Assembly (NCBI GenBank): GCA_016716635.1
Contig: JADJVZ010000008.1
Coordinates: 1-36,708 of the forward strand
From: Micropruina sp.
GTDB taxonomy: Bacteria; Actinomycetota; Actinomycetes; Propionibacteriales; Propionibacteriaceae
DNA: 36,708 bases
Direction of reading: 5' to 3'
The position numbers and the translations under genes were made by a program. The notes under the pieces are model-generated. The model saw only the letters and a list, made by a program, of their open reading frames with translations, made no database searches and was not told where the DNA came from. Shown piece by piece: positions 16,426 through 25,202 of the stretch. Position 1 is the first letter of the stretch; every line of letters begins with the position of its first letter.

Positions 16426-19400
16426 CCTTCAAGACGTTCGAGCAGCTCGATGCAGATGCCGGTCCCGGCGCGCTGTTTTCCGACTACGCCAAGAAACCGG
16501 TGCGGCCAGACACGGCCGGCTATGACACGCCTGACACGCTCGCCAAGGCGCGGGAGATTGCGGACAGGTCCGTGTTTGCCGCCGCGTTTCGGCAGGACAA
16601 CACCGTCGGCTCGCTCATGTCGCGAAAGGACACGGGGGCTGACAACGCAGACGACGGGGCGTTTGACCCCGTCGCCTACGTCAAGGAGCACAATCTGGCC
16701 GGCTACGAAGACAGCTTCATGGGCGTCATGAACGCACGGCGCGCGGACGCGGTGCGGGCGCAGATCGAGATGGAACAGCGTGACCGTGAGACGCTGCAAG
16801 CGTCAGGGTGGGCGGGGACTGTCGCGCAGGTCGCTGCCGGCGTGTTTGACGCGCCTGCACTGATCCCCGGATCGGTAGCTGTGCGCGGGGCGAAGGGCGC
16901 GTGGTCAGTTGGCCGCTCCGCTCTCATGGCCGGGGCGTCGGCCGGCGCTACGCAGGCGGCCACAGAGGGGTTTCTCCACGCCACGCAAGAGACCCGTATG
17001 GCGGAAGAGAGCTACACCAACGTCGGCGCGGCCGTTGTCATGGGCTCGCTCCTTGGCGGCGGGGTCGCCGCTGTGCTCGGGAAGAACGAGCGCATCACCG
17101 CTACCAAGGCGCTCGAAAGCATCGCGGAGATACAGTCAGGAGCCAAGCCGAACGAGTTTGTTCCCGCGCACGTCGCGGAGCAGCGCGCCCCGGCCGCCGG
17201 TGGCGCGGATGTCGCTGACGGCGCGTTCTTCGTCGACCCTGTTCAGAAGGCGCGCACGCGCGACGAGTTGGCGGTGGATGGCGCGGCGGCCCGAGGCGCA
17301 GTCAAAGCGACAGCGTGGCTCAACCCGGTGCTGCGAGCAACGCAGCGGTACGCAGCGTCGGCGCGGCAGATTGCTGACAACGTCTATGAGAGCACGATCT
17401 ATCGAGCGATGCACTCGGCCGGGGAGACCACCGGGGCGTCGGTAGAGGCAACTGTGCGCACGCGCGTAACGGCGCTTCAGGCGGAGGCCGGCACGGCGGC
17501 GGAGGCCGCGTACAAGGAAATGCGCACGCAGGGCGTTCGCATGAGCCGAGACGACTTCTATCAAGAAGTCGGCCGCGCCATGCGCAACAACGACACTAGC
17601 GACAACCCGTTCGTCTCGCGGGCCGCGCAGGGGTACCGCAAGCTGTTCGACGACTTCACGAAGGACGCGCTGAAGCTAGGGCTGCTGGAGGAAGGCGATC
17701 TCGACGTGAAGACGGCGGCCAGCTACTTCAGCCGCGTCTACGATCGCGACAAGCTGCTGGCGTCAGAGCCCGAGTTCTTGGACGTGATCGGCAGGCACTT
17801 CGCTGACCGCATGGCGCAGGCGTACGACGTGGAAGCCGCTGAAGTGCGGGCGGCGCGCGGGCGCTACAGCCGGCGCGTAGAGGACGTGAACACGTCCGGT
17901 GGCGCGCGGGCTGCGCGTGTTGACGAGCTGAAGAACGCCGGCAAAGCGCTGGACACGCAGTTCGCAAGCGTGGCCGATCTGGTGGACGAACTCACAGACG
18001 CTCGCGGGCGCGTTCGCGCCGGAGATAAGGCCGCGCGGGATGACGTGCGCCGTATCTTGGCGCAGGGCGGCGAGCAGTTGCAGGAGTACTTGACGCAGCG
18101 CGCTGAGCTGCGCGGGCGGATGCGTAATTTGACCGAACGCAACCCGGATGCGCAGGCGGCCAGGTTTGAGCGGCTTACTGAGCAGATGGATGACGTGCAG
18201 GGCCACGTCGAGCGGTCGCTGGCGGCGTTCGGCCGCCGCGCCAAGAACCTGCTGAACCGGATCGAGGCTGACCCGGTGGCGCGGGCGGAAGAGAAGATCG
18301 CGGCCGTGGAGCGCGAGGTTATGCGCGTGCAGCAGCTCGTCGAGCGCACGCAGGACAGACTCGCGCGCCTGGCGGCGCGGGACGGCGGTATCGAGCAGGC
18401 GCAGCCTGTGCTGGACAGGTTGAAAGCGCAGGAGCAGCGGCTCGCCGCGCTTACGGAAAAGCTCGCTGAACGTGACGCCGGGCCGGACGCCGCGAGAGCT
18501 CTTGTCGCAGAGATTGAGGGTGTGTTGCAGGACGCCACAAAGGCTGTCGCCGACACCAACATTCGGCGCGGCGAGCGCATCGCCGTACTGAAGGAGCGCG
18601 CAGCCAAGCTGTCACCAGAGGAAGTGAAGGCCAGGGCGGAGGCGCAGCGCGCACAGTTCGCCAAGGTTCTTGAAGACGCAGAGAGCCGGTTCGACGCAAA
18701 GTGGGGGCCGCGTCGCGCACTCGGGCTGGAGCGAGGCGAAGCGTACGATTTCGAGGCGGCGGGTAAGGCCGCAGCCAAGGAGATTTACGACAAGATCACG
18801 GGGAAGGTGCAGCAGCGAGACGACATCCCGTCGTTCATAACGAAGGTGACAAGCGGGCCGCTGAAGGACCGCACCTTCATGGTGCCGGACGATCTGCTGT
18901 CCGGTCGCGGGTGGCTGAAAGACGACGTGCGCGAAGTCGCGAACCGCTACTCCCGCGCTATGGCCGGAGAGATTGAGCTGACCCGCCGGTTCGGCCGTGC
19001 GGACATGCGTGACCAACTGGCGCAGATCGCGCAGGAGTACTCCGATCTCCGCAACGCTGTCGGCAGCGCCAAGACGGTGGCGGAAGTGAACGCGCTGCTC
19101 GGGCGAAACAAGTACGGGGGGAAGCTGCCGCTGAGCGAAGTGAAGCTCGCCGCGCAGAAGCTGTTGGCCCAAGATGAAGCGTCGGCCATAACTGACACGA
19201 AGGCCGGGCGCGATCTCATTCGCGGGACGTATGGCCAAGGCGTCAACAACACGAACTTTGCGAGCGTGTCCCGCTCGCTCATGCACTTCAACTACCTGCG
19301 GCAGATGGGCGGCGTGCTGCTCGCCAACGTGACCGACTTCTACCGGCCGGCGATGGTGCACGGCCTGGCTCCGTACCTGCGCACGCTGCCGGACGCGATG

Positions 19401-20597
19401 GCGCAGATGTTCAACGCAGGAAGTAAGGGGTTGCAGCTCTCGATCCACGAGGCCAAGCTGGCCGGGCTTGTGGTGGAGCGCATCACGCACGCGCTTCAGG
19501 CAGCCAACGGGGACATCGCAGACCCGTTCCTGTCGCGCGCTACGCATGTCGAGCGGTTCATGCAGAAGGCGACGGGGCTGGCGTCCAGGTGGAACCTTGT
19601 GAACGCCTTCACGGACGCGCAGCAGGCCATCGCGTCCACCGTGTCGCAGCACCGCATCCTGGAAGCGATCCTCGGCAACGCCGGGAAGGACGGCACGTTT
19701 GTAGGCAAGGCCGATGGCGAGCGGCTGCTGCGTATGCTCGGCATAGATAAGCGCACGCAACAGGACATCGCCAAACTGTTCGAGGCGCACGGGCAGGTCG
19801 TGGACGGCATTCGCGTTGCGAACACAGAGCGGTGGCTTCAGCACGCCAACGAGACTGGCGTGGCTGACGAGATCGCCCGCACTGAGAACGCTGTACGGGC
19901 TTACCGCACAGCCGTTAACACGGACGTGAACAGCATCGTGTCCAGGCGCGGGCTCGGTGACGCGCCGCTTTTCGCGAACCACCCTGTCGGAAAGCTGCTG
20001 ACGCAGTTCAGCGGGTACGCGATGGGCGCGCACAGCCGCGTCATGATCCGTGGGCTTCAGGAGAGCCACGCGCGGCTCGTCGGCGGGCTGTTGGCGATGA
20101 CCATGCTCGGCGGCCTCACGTCCTACTTGGCGGCGTGGCGCGGCGGTCGTGAGCGGTGGGAGAAGTACGTCAAGGAGACGAAGGCGAACCCGGCGCTGCT
20201 TATCGGGGAGGGGCTTGACCGTTCCGGGTTCTTCCCTGTGCTCTTCGACTTCGCAAACCGCACGGAGCGAGTGTCCGGGGCGGTCGGCTACGACTACCGG
20301 TTCAACCCCGTGAAGTCGCCGATCGCGGCGCTCGGGGGCGGCAAGGGGGCCATCGGCATTACGTCGACGCGCGCCTCTGACAGCGCGGCTGCATTCGGCG
20401 CACTGCTAGGGCCGACTGCGGGCATGGTTGACAGCGCGCTCGCTGTCGGTCGAGTGGCCGTTGACAAGGCTGCCGGAAAGCAGCCGCCGAAGCACGACGT
20501 GAACCAAGCGATTGCTGCGATCCCGTTCCAGAGCTACTATGGGATGCGGGAAGTGCTGCAAGTGCTGACCGGGAACTCGAACTACACGAGACACTGA
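16422..20597 (+). CDS. Large internal virion / DNA ejection protein in gp16 position (1391 aa)
   Basis: The largest gene in the window, in the place of T7 gene 16 (1318 residues). No transglycosylase motif is seen. Residues about 125-225 contain several hydrophobic, Gly/Ala-rich stretches (GSVAVRGAKGAWSVGRSALM, then VVMGSLLGGGVAAVLG) that could enter the inner membrane. Residues about 480-780 are strongly charged helical sequence with coiled-coil character. Near the C-terminus, SRSLMHFNYLRQMGGVLLAN and TDFYRPAMVHGL resemble conserved blocks of large podovirus core proteins. Together with the two preceding proteins it probably builds the trans-envelope channel. The function is inferred from position, size and composition. 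Confidence 0.75.
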   Translation: MTFKTFEQLDADAGPGALFSDYAKKPVRPDTAGYDTPDTLAKAREIADRSVFAAAFRQDNTVGSLMSRKDTGADNADDGAFDPVAYVKEHNLAGYEDSFMGVMNARRADAVRAQIEMEQRDRETLQASGWAGTVAQVAAGVFDAPALIPGSVAVRGAKGAWSVGRSALMAGASAGATQAATEGFLHATQETRMAEESYTNVGAAVVMGSLLGGGVAAVLGKNERITATKALESIAEIQSGAKPNEFVPAHVAEQRAPAAGGADVADGAFFVDPVQKARTRDELAVDGAAARGAVKATAWLNPVLRATQRYAASARQIADNVYESTIYRAMHSAGETTGASVEATVRTRVTALQAEAGTAAEAAYKEMRTQGVRMSRDDFYQEVGRAMRNNDTSDNPFVSRAAQGYRKLFDDFTKDALKLGLLEEGDLDVKTAASYFSRVYDRDKLLASEPEFLDVIGRHFADRMAQAYDVEAAEVRAARGRYSRRVEDVNTSGGARAARVDELKNAGKALDTQFASVADLVDELTDARGRVRAGDKAARDDVRRILAQGGEQLQEYLTQRAELRGRMRNLTERNPDAQAARFERLTEQMDDVQGHVERSLAAFGRRAKNLLNRIEADPVARAEEKIAAVEREVMRVQQLVERTQDRLARLAARDGGIEQAQPVLDRLKAQEQRLAALTEKLAERDAGPDAARALVAEIEGVLQDATKAVADTNIRRGERIAVLKERAAKLSPEEVKARAEAQRAQFAKVLEDAESRFDAKWGPRRALGLERGEAYDFEAAGKAAAKEIYDKITGKVQQRDDIPSFITKVTSGPLKDRTFMVPDDLLSGRGWLKDDVREVANRYSRAMAGEIELTRRFGRADMRDQLAQIAQEYSDLRNAVGSAKTVAEVNALLGRNKYGGKLPLSEVKLAAQKLLAQDEASAITDTKAGRDLIRGTYGQGVNNTNFASVSRSLMHFNYLRQMGGVLLANVTDFYRPAMVHGLAPYLRTLPDAMAQMFNAGSKGLQLSIHEAKLAGLVVERITHALQAANGDIADPFLSRATHVERFMQKATGLASRWNLVNAFTDAQQAIASTVSQHRILEAILGNAGKDGTFVGKADGERLLRMLGIDKRTQQDIAKLFEAHGQVVDGIRVANTERWLQHANETGVADEIARTENAVRAYRTAVNTDVNSIVSRRGLGDAPLFANHPVGKLLTQFSGYAMGAHSRVMIRGLQESHARLVGGLLAMTMLGGLTSYLAAWRGGRERWEKYVKETKANPALLIGEGLDRSGFFPVLFDFANRTERVSGAVGYDYRFNPVKSPIAALGGGKGAIGITSTRASDSAAAFGALLGPTAGMVDSALAVGRVAVDKAAGKQPPKHDVNQAIAAIPFQSYYGMREVLQVLTGNSNYTRH

Positions 20598-20598
20598 T

Positions 20599-23364
20599 AT
20601 GTCGATTGAAGCTGACACACAGATTTACGTGTACACCGGGGACGGCGTTACGCGTGCGTTCCCGTTCCCGGCGCGGTTTCTCGCGGCGACGGACATCGTG
20701 TGCGGCATCAACGGCGTGCAGGCGCTTCCGGCGTCCACCACGGGCGCTGGCGGCGACAGTGGCGGGACCGTGACGTTCGCGTCGGCTCCGGCCGCAGGAA
20801 CGCGTGTCGTGCTCCTTCGGCGGCCGAAGGCAAGCCAGCTCGTCGATCTCGTGAACGGCCAGACGGTGCTGGAAGGAACGTTGGACAACGCGTTGGACAA
20901 GCTCACGATGCTTGTGCAGTACCTGCTGTGGCGCGTCGACAGGGCGCTGGTGATCCAGGACTTCGCGGTGAGCGGCGCGGCCACGTTCAACGCCGGCGGA
21001 AACCGCATCACCGGGCTTGGGGACGCCACCACCCCGACAGACGCGGTCGCGCTGCACCAACTCACGGCTGTCCGTGACGCGCTGACCGCGATGGCGGCCG
21101 AAAGCGTCAGCGTGTTCGGCAGCGCCGGCGCGGTCGGGCTCACAACGGTGGACCCCGCGATCGGGTGGCTCCACGTCCTCGGCTACTACGAAGCCGGGGA
21201 CGGCGGCGGCGCTACTTACGTGCGTGTTCCTGCGGAGCCCGCGCACCCCGGAAAGCTGCAAGACGCGGCGGGTGCGTGGTTCGAGCTTCGGCACGCCGGG
21301 TTCGTGACGCTGGAGCAGTTCGGCGGGATCGGGGCCACGACTTACACTGTCGGCATGGCGGACAGCTATACCGCGTTCGCTGCGGCCAACGCCTACGCGT
21401 CCCCTCTCGGGGTGGAAATCCGCGCGGTCATGGCGGCGTACCGGCTGTCGTCGTACATGATCCAGACCGCTCCGGCGCGGCGCGTCGGCGTCGCGAAGCT
21501 CTACTATGGCGGCGCTGAGACCGCGTGGGAGACGCCGGCGCTGCCGGACCTTCCGGGCGCGGTGGGTGGATACGACCCCGCCCACCCAGAAAGCCTCATC
21601 CTCACGTCAGTGACGAGCGGGACGACGTGGTATGACGCGTTCGCAAGACGCCACCGGCTTCCGTCAGGACGCCAGATCACCACCGCGTATCGCGGCGTAG
21701 CCCACAGTCTCGGGACTTCGTGGAACACGCCCCCGGATCCGACGTTTGGCGAAGGGTATTGGGGCGACGTGATCGTCTCGTACTCGGATGACGAGGGCCG
21801 TACATGGTCTGAGGCCAAGTCCGTTTTCGGCAATATGTTCGGCGGCTCGACAACGCACTGCGTGTACACGGCTGCGTCCGGCGTCGATCATGACGGGGTG
21901 CTGTGGCTGATCTTTCGGCGGCTGAAGCTGTCCGATCTGTCAAGCGATGTCGTGTTCATGAAATCGCGTGACGGCGAGACGTGGTCCGCGCCGACGCCGC
22001 TCGTCATCAACTCCATCGAGGACAGTCCGCTGGCGCTCGGGGCCAACGGCCAGCCCGCCGTGCTGCTCGTGTTCGGCGATGTCGTCCCCATCCCCGGCGC
22101 AAAGAACAGCATCTGCTTCAGCGGGCGCATAGCCGCCAACGGGACGCCTGTGACGATCGACGGGCTCACCGGCGTTCCCGTGACCACCAGCAAGTACGTC
22201 TTCATATCGGATGACGGCGGGGAGACGTGGGACGGTGTCCGGTGCCTGAGCCACTTCTACACGCCGTACATGACCGAGTTGGACGGCGGGGTGCTCAAAC
22301 TCGTGTGGCGCAGCGAGCGCACCTTCCCGGACCCGTCGCTTACGTCGTTTCCGATCACGGAAGAGGCGGTCATCGTGCCGGTGTCCCGCAACGACATCGC
22401 CGTGTTTCACCGCATCAACACGACGACGCTGCTCGGGTCTGTGTGCTTCACCCGCGATGGCGGCGCGACGTGGCGCGCGCTGGACGAGGCGGTCGGCGGA
22501 AGCACGGAACAGCCTGGGGTCGCGCTCGTGCAGGCCGGGCATGTCGCGGAATACGGCGGGGCACTGCACTTCGTGCTCCACGCAGGGACGCGGCCGTCCG
22601 GCTCCGCGCAGGCGAGCGTTCCGTACGGGCACTATGTCGTCGTCGCCAAAGTGCGCGACGTGTTCGCCATGGACATCACGAAGTGGACGATCGCGCGCAG
22701 GATTTCGTTCCAGTGGAAGTTTCAAGGCGTGCTCGGTCCCCCGGGGGAGGGCGTGCGCGACGTGTACATCGGCGTGTGGTATGACCACGTCAGGAAGACG
22801 TGTCTGTGCGTGACGCACGACGAGAAGGTGTCGAACCGGCAATCCGAGCTGGTGTCCTACGCGTTCGAGCCGTTCGGGGACATGCCGCCGATGGACGCCG
22901 CGTTCGCCGGCGTGAGCGCGAAGACGCTTGTCGTTCACGGCGACGCCACTGCCGGCGGCGTCGTGAAAGCGCAGGACGCCCGCACAGGGAAGGCTGGCGT
23001 GGATGCGCAAGGCGGGTTCCGGCTCATTGACGTGAACGGCGCGGATGTGTTCGAGATCATGCGCGAGGCCGGCGTCGGTCGCGTCGACATGGTGAACATG
23101 CTGCCGTCAGCCGTGAACGCCGGGTTCGCCGTCCGCGTCGTCAAGGACGTGGGCGGGGTTGACACCGAGACGCAGGTTCTCGTGCTCGACGCGCAAGGCG
23201 TGAAGCCGTTCGCCGGGGCGGTTATGTTCGTCGCCGGAGCGGCCGGTGGCCTCACGCTTCCGGCGGCGGTCGGCGGCGCGCTTCCGTGCGACTTCGACAC
23301 GACGACGAACGAGTTCCGTATCAAGCGGCCTGACGGCACCATCAAGAAAGTGACGATGACATGA
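20599..23364 (+). CDS. Tail fibre/tailspike with T7-like N-terminus and sialidase-like Asp-box propeller
   Basis: A 921-residue receptor-binding protein. Residues 1-120 match the T7 tail-fibre attachment domain: YTGDGVTRAFPFPARFL, later RRPKASQLVDLVNGQTVLEG and TLDNALDKLTMLVQYL. Residues about 235-275 resemble the start of a P22-spike-like pectin-lyase fold (LEQFGGIGATTYTVGMADSY). The middle carries four Asp-boxes: SDDEGRTW (396-403), SRDGETW (456-462), SDDGGETW (537-544) and TRDGGATW (618-625), the signature of sialidase-type beta-propellers. It probably binds or cleaves a surface glycan on the host. The C-terminal 130 residues look like a trimerising tail. The gene starts two bases after the previous stop and overlaps the endolysin gene. 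Confidence 0.88.
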   Translation: MSIEADTQIYVYTGDGVTRAFPFPARFLAATDIVCGINGVQALPASTTGAGGDSGGTVTFASAPAAGTRVVLLRRPKASQLVDLVNGQTVLEGTLDNALDKLTMLVQYLLWRVDRALVIQDFAVSGAATFNAGGNRITGLGDATTPTDAVALHQLTAVRDALTAMAAESVSVFGSAGAVGLTTVDPAIGWLHVLGYYEAGDGGGATYVRVPAEPAHPGKLQDAAGAWFELRHAGFVTLEQFGGIGATTYTVGMADSYTAFAAANAYASPLGVEIRAVMAAYRLSSYMIQTAPARRVGVAKLYYGGAETAWETPALPDLPGAVGGYDPAHPESLILTSVTSGTTWYDAFARRHRLPSGRQITTAYRGVAHSLGTSWNTPPDPTFGEGYWGDVIVSYSDDEGRTWSEAKSVFGNMFGGSTTHCVYTAASGVDHDGVLWLIFRRLKLSDLSSDVVFMKSRDGETWSAPTPLVINSIEDSPLALGANGQPAVLLVFGDVVPIPGAKNSICFSGRIAANGTPVTIDGLTGVPVTTSKYVFISDDGGETWDGVRCLSHFYTPYMTELDGGVLKLVWRSERTFPDPSLTSFPITEEAVIVPVSRNDIAVFHRINTTTLLGSVCFTRDGGATWRALDEAVGGSTEQPGVALVQAGHVAEYGGALHFVLHAGTRPSGSAQASVPYGHYVVVAKVRDVFAMDITKWTIARRISFQWKFQGVLGPPGEGVRDVYIGVWYDHVRKTCLCVTHDEKVSNRQSELVSYAFEPFGDMPPMDAAFAGVSAKTLVVHGDATAGGVVKAQDARTGKAGVDAQGGFRLIDVNGADVFEIMREAGVGRVDMVNMLPSAVNAGFAVRVVKDVGGVDTETQVLVLDAQGVKPFAGAVMFVAGAAGGLTLPAAVGGALPCDFDTTTNEFRIKRPDGTIKKVTMT

Positions 23365-23912
23365 TCCAGCTCCCGAAGCGGTTCGCGTGGCTCACGAAGG
23401 AGCCCGGCCCGAAGATGCTCCTTTCGGCGCTGGAGCTGTTTGGTGTGGCCGAAACAGTCGGGGCCGGCGACAACCCCGAGATCATGGCATGGGCGCGCGA
23501 AGTCGGCGTGGCGTACGCGCGCGACGCTACGCCGTGGTGCGGACTGTTCATGGCGGTCGTGGCAAAGCGTGCGGGCAAGCCGGTTGTGGCGTCCCCGTTG
23601 TGGGCGCTCTCGTGGGCGACCCCGTTGTGGGCGCTCTCGTGGGCGAAGTGGGGGGTTCCGAGCTTGGTCCCGTCCCTCGGGGACGTGCTCGTGTTTTCGC
23701 GCACTGGCGGCGGTCACGTCGGGCTCTACGTGGCGGAGGACGAAACGGCGTACTATGTCCTCGGCGGGAACCAGGGGGACAAGGTGTCGATCGCCCGCGT
23801 CAGCAAGCGGGCGTTCGTTGGCGCACGCCGCTTTTATTCTGTCGGCGTTCCTGCTAACGTGCGCCCCGTCCGTATCAGCGCCAACGGGGCGCTCGAAACG
23901 AAACTGTCGTGA
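23361..23912 (+). CDS. Endolysin, TIGR02594/CHAP-like peptidase
   Basis: A 183-residue peptidoglycan hydrolase of the NlpC/P60-CHAP superfamily. The catalytic cysteine is C60 in ATPWCGLFMA, the histidine H119 in TGGGHVGLYV, and a polar third residue is expected near GGNQ (N137). The fold order and spacing match the TIGR02594 family found in phages. There is no signal peptide, so it needs a holin. An exact 27-bp tandem duplication gives a doubled PLWALSWA segment (residues 79-95) where the family normally has one copy, just before the GD(V/I)LVF strand. It overlaps the tailspike stop (ATGA) and precedes the holin. Confidence 0.88.
   Translation: MIQLPKRFAWLTKEPGPKMLLSALELFGVAETVGAGDNPEIMAWAREVGVAYARDATPWCGLFMAVVAKRAGKPVVASPLWALSWATPLWALSWAKWGVPSLVPSLGDVLVFSRTGGGHVGLYVAEDETAYYVLGGNQGDKVSIARVSKRAFVGARRFYSVGVPANVRPVRISANGALETKLS
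23593..23646 (+). repeat. Perfect 27-bp tandem duplication within the endolysin gene
   Basis: Copies 23593-23619 and 23620-23646 are identical over all 27 bases. The unit is nine codons, so the reading frame is kept and nine residues are added between the catalytic Cys and His. Complete identity, including third positions, indicates a recent event or an assembly artefact. Confidence 0.95.
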
Positions 23913-23922
23913 AGGGACTGCC

Positions 23923-24138
23923 ATGAACACGAACATGCTGCACAACACCCTGAACCTGATCGGCGTGCTCGTCGGCGCGCTGATCTCGTTCGACTGGACT
24001 TCTCTCGGCTTCTCGGCCAGCACCGCCGCCGCCGTGGGCGGAGGCGTCCTGCTGCTCCAGAGCGGCATCAAGCTCGCCATCAACGTCCTGCGCGACGGCC
24101 TCACGGGGCTCGTGAAGGACCAGCCGCCGGTGAAGTGA
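23923..24138 (+). CDS. Holin-like membrane protein (71 aa)
   Basis: A 71-residue protein with two probable membrane segments: residues about 10-25 (LNLIGVLVGALISF) and 33-56 (STAAAVGGGVLLLQSGIKLA). A short charged C-terminal tail (KDQPPVK) follows. The size, topology and location between endolysin and spanins are those of a small class II-type holin, which forms holes in the inner membrane and times lysis. ATG 23923 has GAAGGGA upstream. The longer open frame in the same phase is a shadow of the endolysin gene. The stop overlaps the next gene's GTG (GTGA). Confidence 0.75.
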   Translation: MNTNMLHNTLNLIGVLVGALISFDWTSLGFSASTAAAVGGGVLLLQSGIKLAINVLRDGLTGLVKDQPPVK

Positions 24139-24377
24139 CCGTGTCGACGATCGTCTCCCTCGCGCTTGTCGCGCTGAAACTCGTGTCTGCCCTCGTGGAC
24201 TACCTGCGGGAGCAGAAGTTGGTGTCGGCGGCGCAGGAGGCGATCATCGCCGATCTGTCAGCACAAATCGCTCGCACAAAGGAGCAGGCCAATGACGCCC
24301 GTGAAGCTGCTCGCCGCAGCAACGCTTCTGTCGCCACTTCTGACAGGCTGCCTGATGACGGGTTCAGGCGGGACTGA
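24135..24377 (+). CDS. Rz-like inner-membrane spanin subunit
   Basis: An 80-residue protein with an N-terminal membrane anchor (STIVSLALVALKLVSALV, residues 4-21) and a periplasmic coiled-coil region (QEAIIADLSAQIARTKEQAN). This is the architecture of an i-spanin. It is shorter than lambda Rz (153 residues). The GTG at 24135 overlaps the holin stop; a second GTG at 24141 is possible. The last 86 bases overlap the lipoprotein gene in another frame, which is the classic nested Rz/Rz1 arrangement. With its partner it would fuse inner and outer membranes in the last step of lysis. Confidence 0.7.
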   Translation: MTVSTIVSLALVALKLVSALVDYLREQKLVSAAQEAIIADLSAQIARTKEQANDAREAARRSNASVATSDRLPDDGFRRD

Positions 24378-24543
24378 CGGCCGTATGCTGACCGCTGCGG
24401 CGGCGTACGGAGCCGGCGGCGTTGTCCCGTGCGAAGTGCTGTCGCCGATCAAGTGGTCCGCTCGCGACACCCGCGAGACGCAGAACCAGGTGGTCGAGTT
24501 CAACGCTGTGGGGGCTCGCGTGTGCGAGTGGAAGCGCAAATGA
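24292..24543 (+). CDS. Rz1-like outer-membrane lipoprotein (o-spanin)
   Basis: An 83-residue protein with a lipoprotein signal: MTPVKLLAAATLLSPLLTGC, where LLTGC is the lipobox and C20 the lipidated cysteine. The mature part is about 63 residues and contains two more cysteines (one near C47, one near the end in RVCEWKR). It is less proline-rich than lambda Rz1. It starts inside the i-spanin gene in a different frame and has GGAG upstream (AAAGGAGC). As the partner of the preceding protein it would anchor the spanin complex in the outer membrane. An unrelated lysis lipoprotein is possible. Confidence 0.72.
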   Translation: MTPVKLLAAATLLSPLLTGCLMTGSGGTDGRMLTAAAAYGAGGVVPCEVLSPIKWSARDTRETQNQVVEFNAVGARVCEWKRK

Positions 24544-24857
24544 CGGATGAAGCCGCCCGCTGGTTCATCGGCATCGAGATCACCGTCGCGGCGGCGATGG
24601 CCACGGCGCTGCTCGCGGCGTTCTACCGCTTGTCAGATGCTATCAGACACGGCGATGACGCGCTGCACACCCGCATCAACGCTGTGCGCGATGAGTACGT
24701 CCGCCGCGCTGATCTCGAAAACCATATGTCACGGATCGACGGCGCGATGCACGACATGCGCGTGGAGATCAAGGACCAGCATCGCGACATTCAAGCGCGG
24801 CTCGACAACGTGCTGACCGCGCTGACCGCGCTGAAGCAACCGATCCCGCCGCACTAG
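24540..24857 (+). CDS. Small membrane-anchored coiled-coil protein
   Basis: A 105-residue protein with one membrane segment near the N-terminus (FIGIEITVAAAMATALLAAF, residues 9-28). A long charged helix follows with heptad-like spacing (ENHMSRIDGAMHDMRVEIKD and on), and the protein ends PIPPH. It is encoded in an ATGA overlap with the lipoprotein gene. The topology resembles an i-spanin or a holin-associated protein, but the cassette already has a nested spanin pair. It may be a second spanin-like, antiholin or superinfection-related protein; the sequence does not decide this. ATG 24540 is chosen from the overlap, and upstream sequence in this frame is a shadow. Confidence 0.6.
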   Translation: MTDEAARWFIGIEITVAAAMATALLAAFYRLSDAIRHGDDALHTRINAVRDEYVRRADLENHMSRIDGAMHDMRVEIKDQHRDIQARLDNVLTALTALKQPIPPH

Positions 24858-24867
24858 GAGCCCGGCC

Positions 24868-25197
24868 ATGGCCATCACCGCACAGATCATCAAGAGCGAC
24901 GGAGCAGCCTCCGCCGCTGGCACCGTGCTCGGGACGCAGACACTGGCCGCCCCGGCGGTGTGGACGCGGCTCACCGGGCTCGACAACACGATTCCGAAAG
25001 GCGGCGCGCTGCTGAAGGTGAGCTCGAACGCAGAAGCGTTCCGCTTCGCCAAGGTCGACCCCGTGTCCTCCGGGGACACGGCTGCGGCTGACAGCCAGCC
25101 GGATCACAACGGGGAGCTGGTACCGTGGTTCGGCACGGGGTCCGAAGGGGTGGACTACGTCAACCCCGGCACGCAGGTGTGGGTGAAACAGGTGTAG
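24868..25197 (+). CDS. Small probable structural protein (109 aa)
   Basis: The last plus-strand gene. The 109 residues are beta-rich, with a start (MAITAQIIKSDGAASAAGTV) and a C-terminal segment (PWFGTGSEGVDYVNPGTQVWV) like those of small phage surface or decoration proteins. There is no signal peptide or membrane segment. GGAG lies seven bases before ATG 24868. It follows the lysis genes, away from the head genes, so the role is uncertain. Only five bases separate its stop from that of the convergent primase gene, and the likely terminator lies beyond, inside that gene. Confidence 0.6.
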   Translation: MAITAQIIKSDGAASAAGTVLGTQTLAAPAVWTRLTGLDNTIPKGGALLKVSSNAEAFRFAKVDPVSSGDTAAADSQPDHNGELVPWFGTGSEGVDYVNPGTQVWVKQV

Positions 25198-25202
25198 AAG
25201 CC

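Noticed and set aside
18612..20069. 485-codon minus-strand open frame opposite the large ejection protein
   Set aside because: Same shadow effect. No recognisable protein, and it crosses the interior of a well-formed coupled gene.
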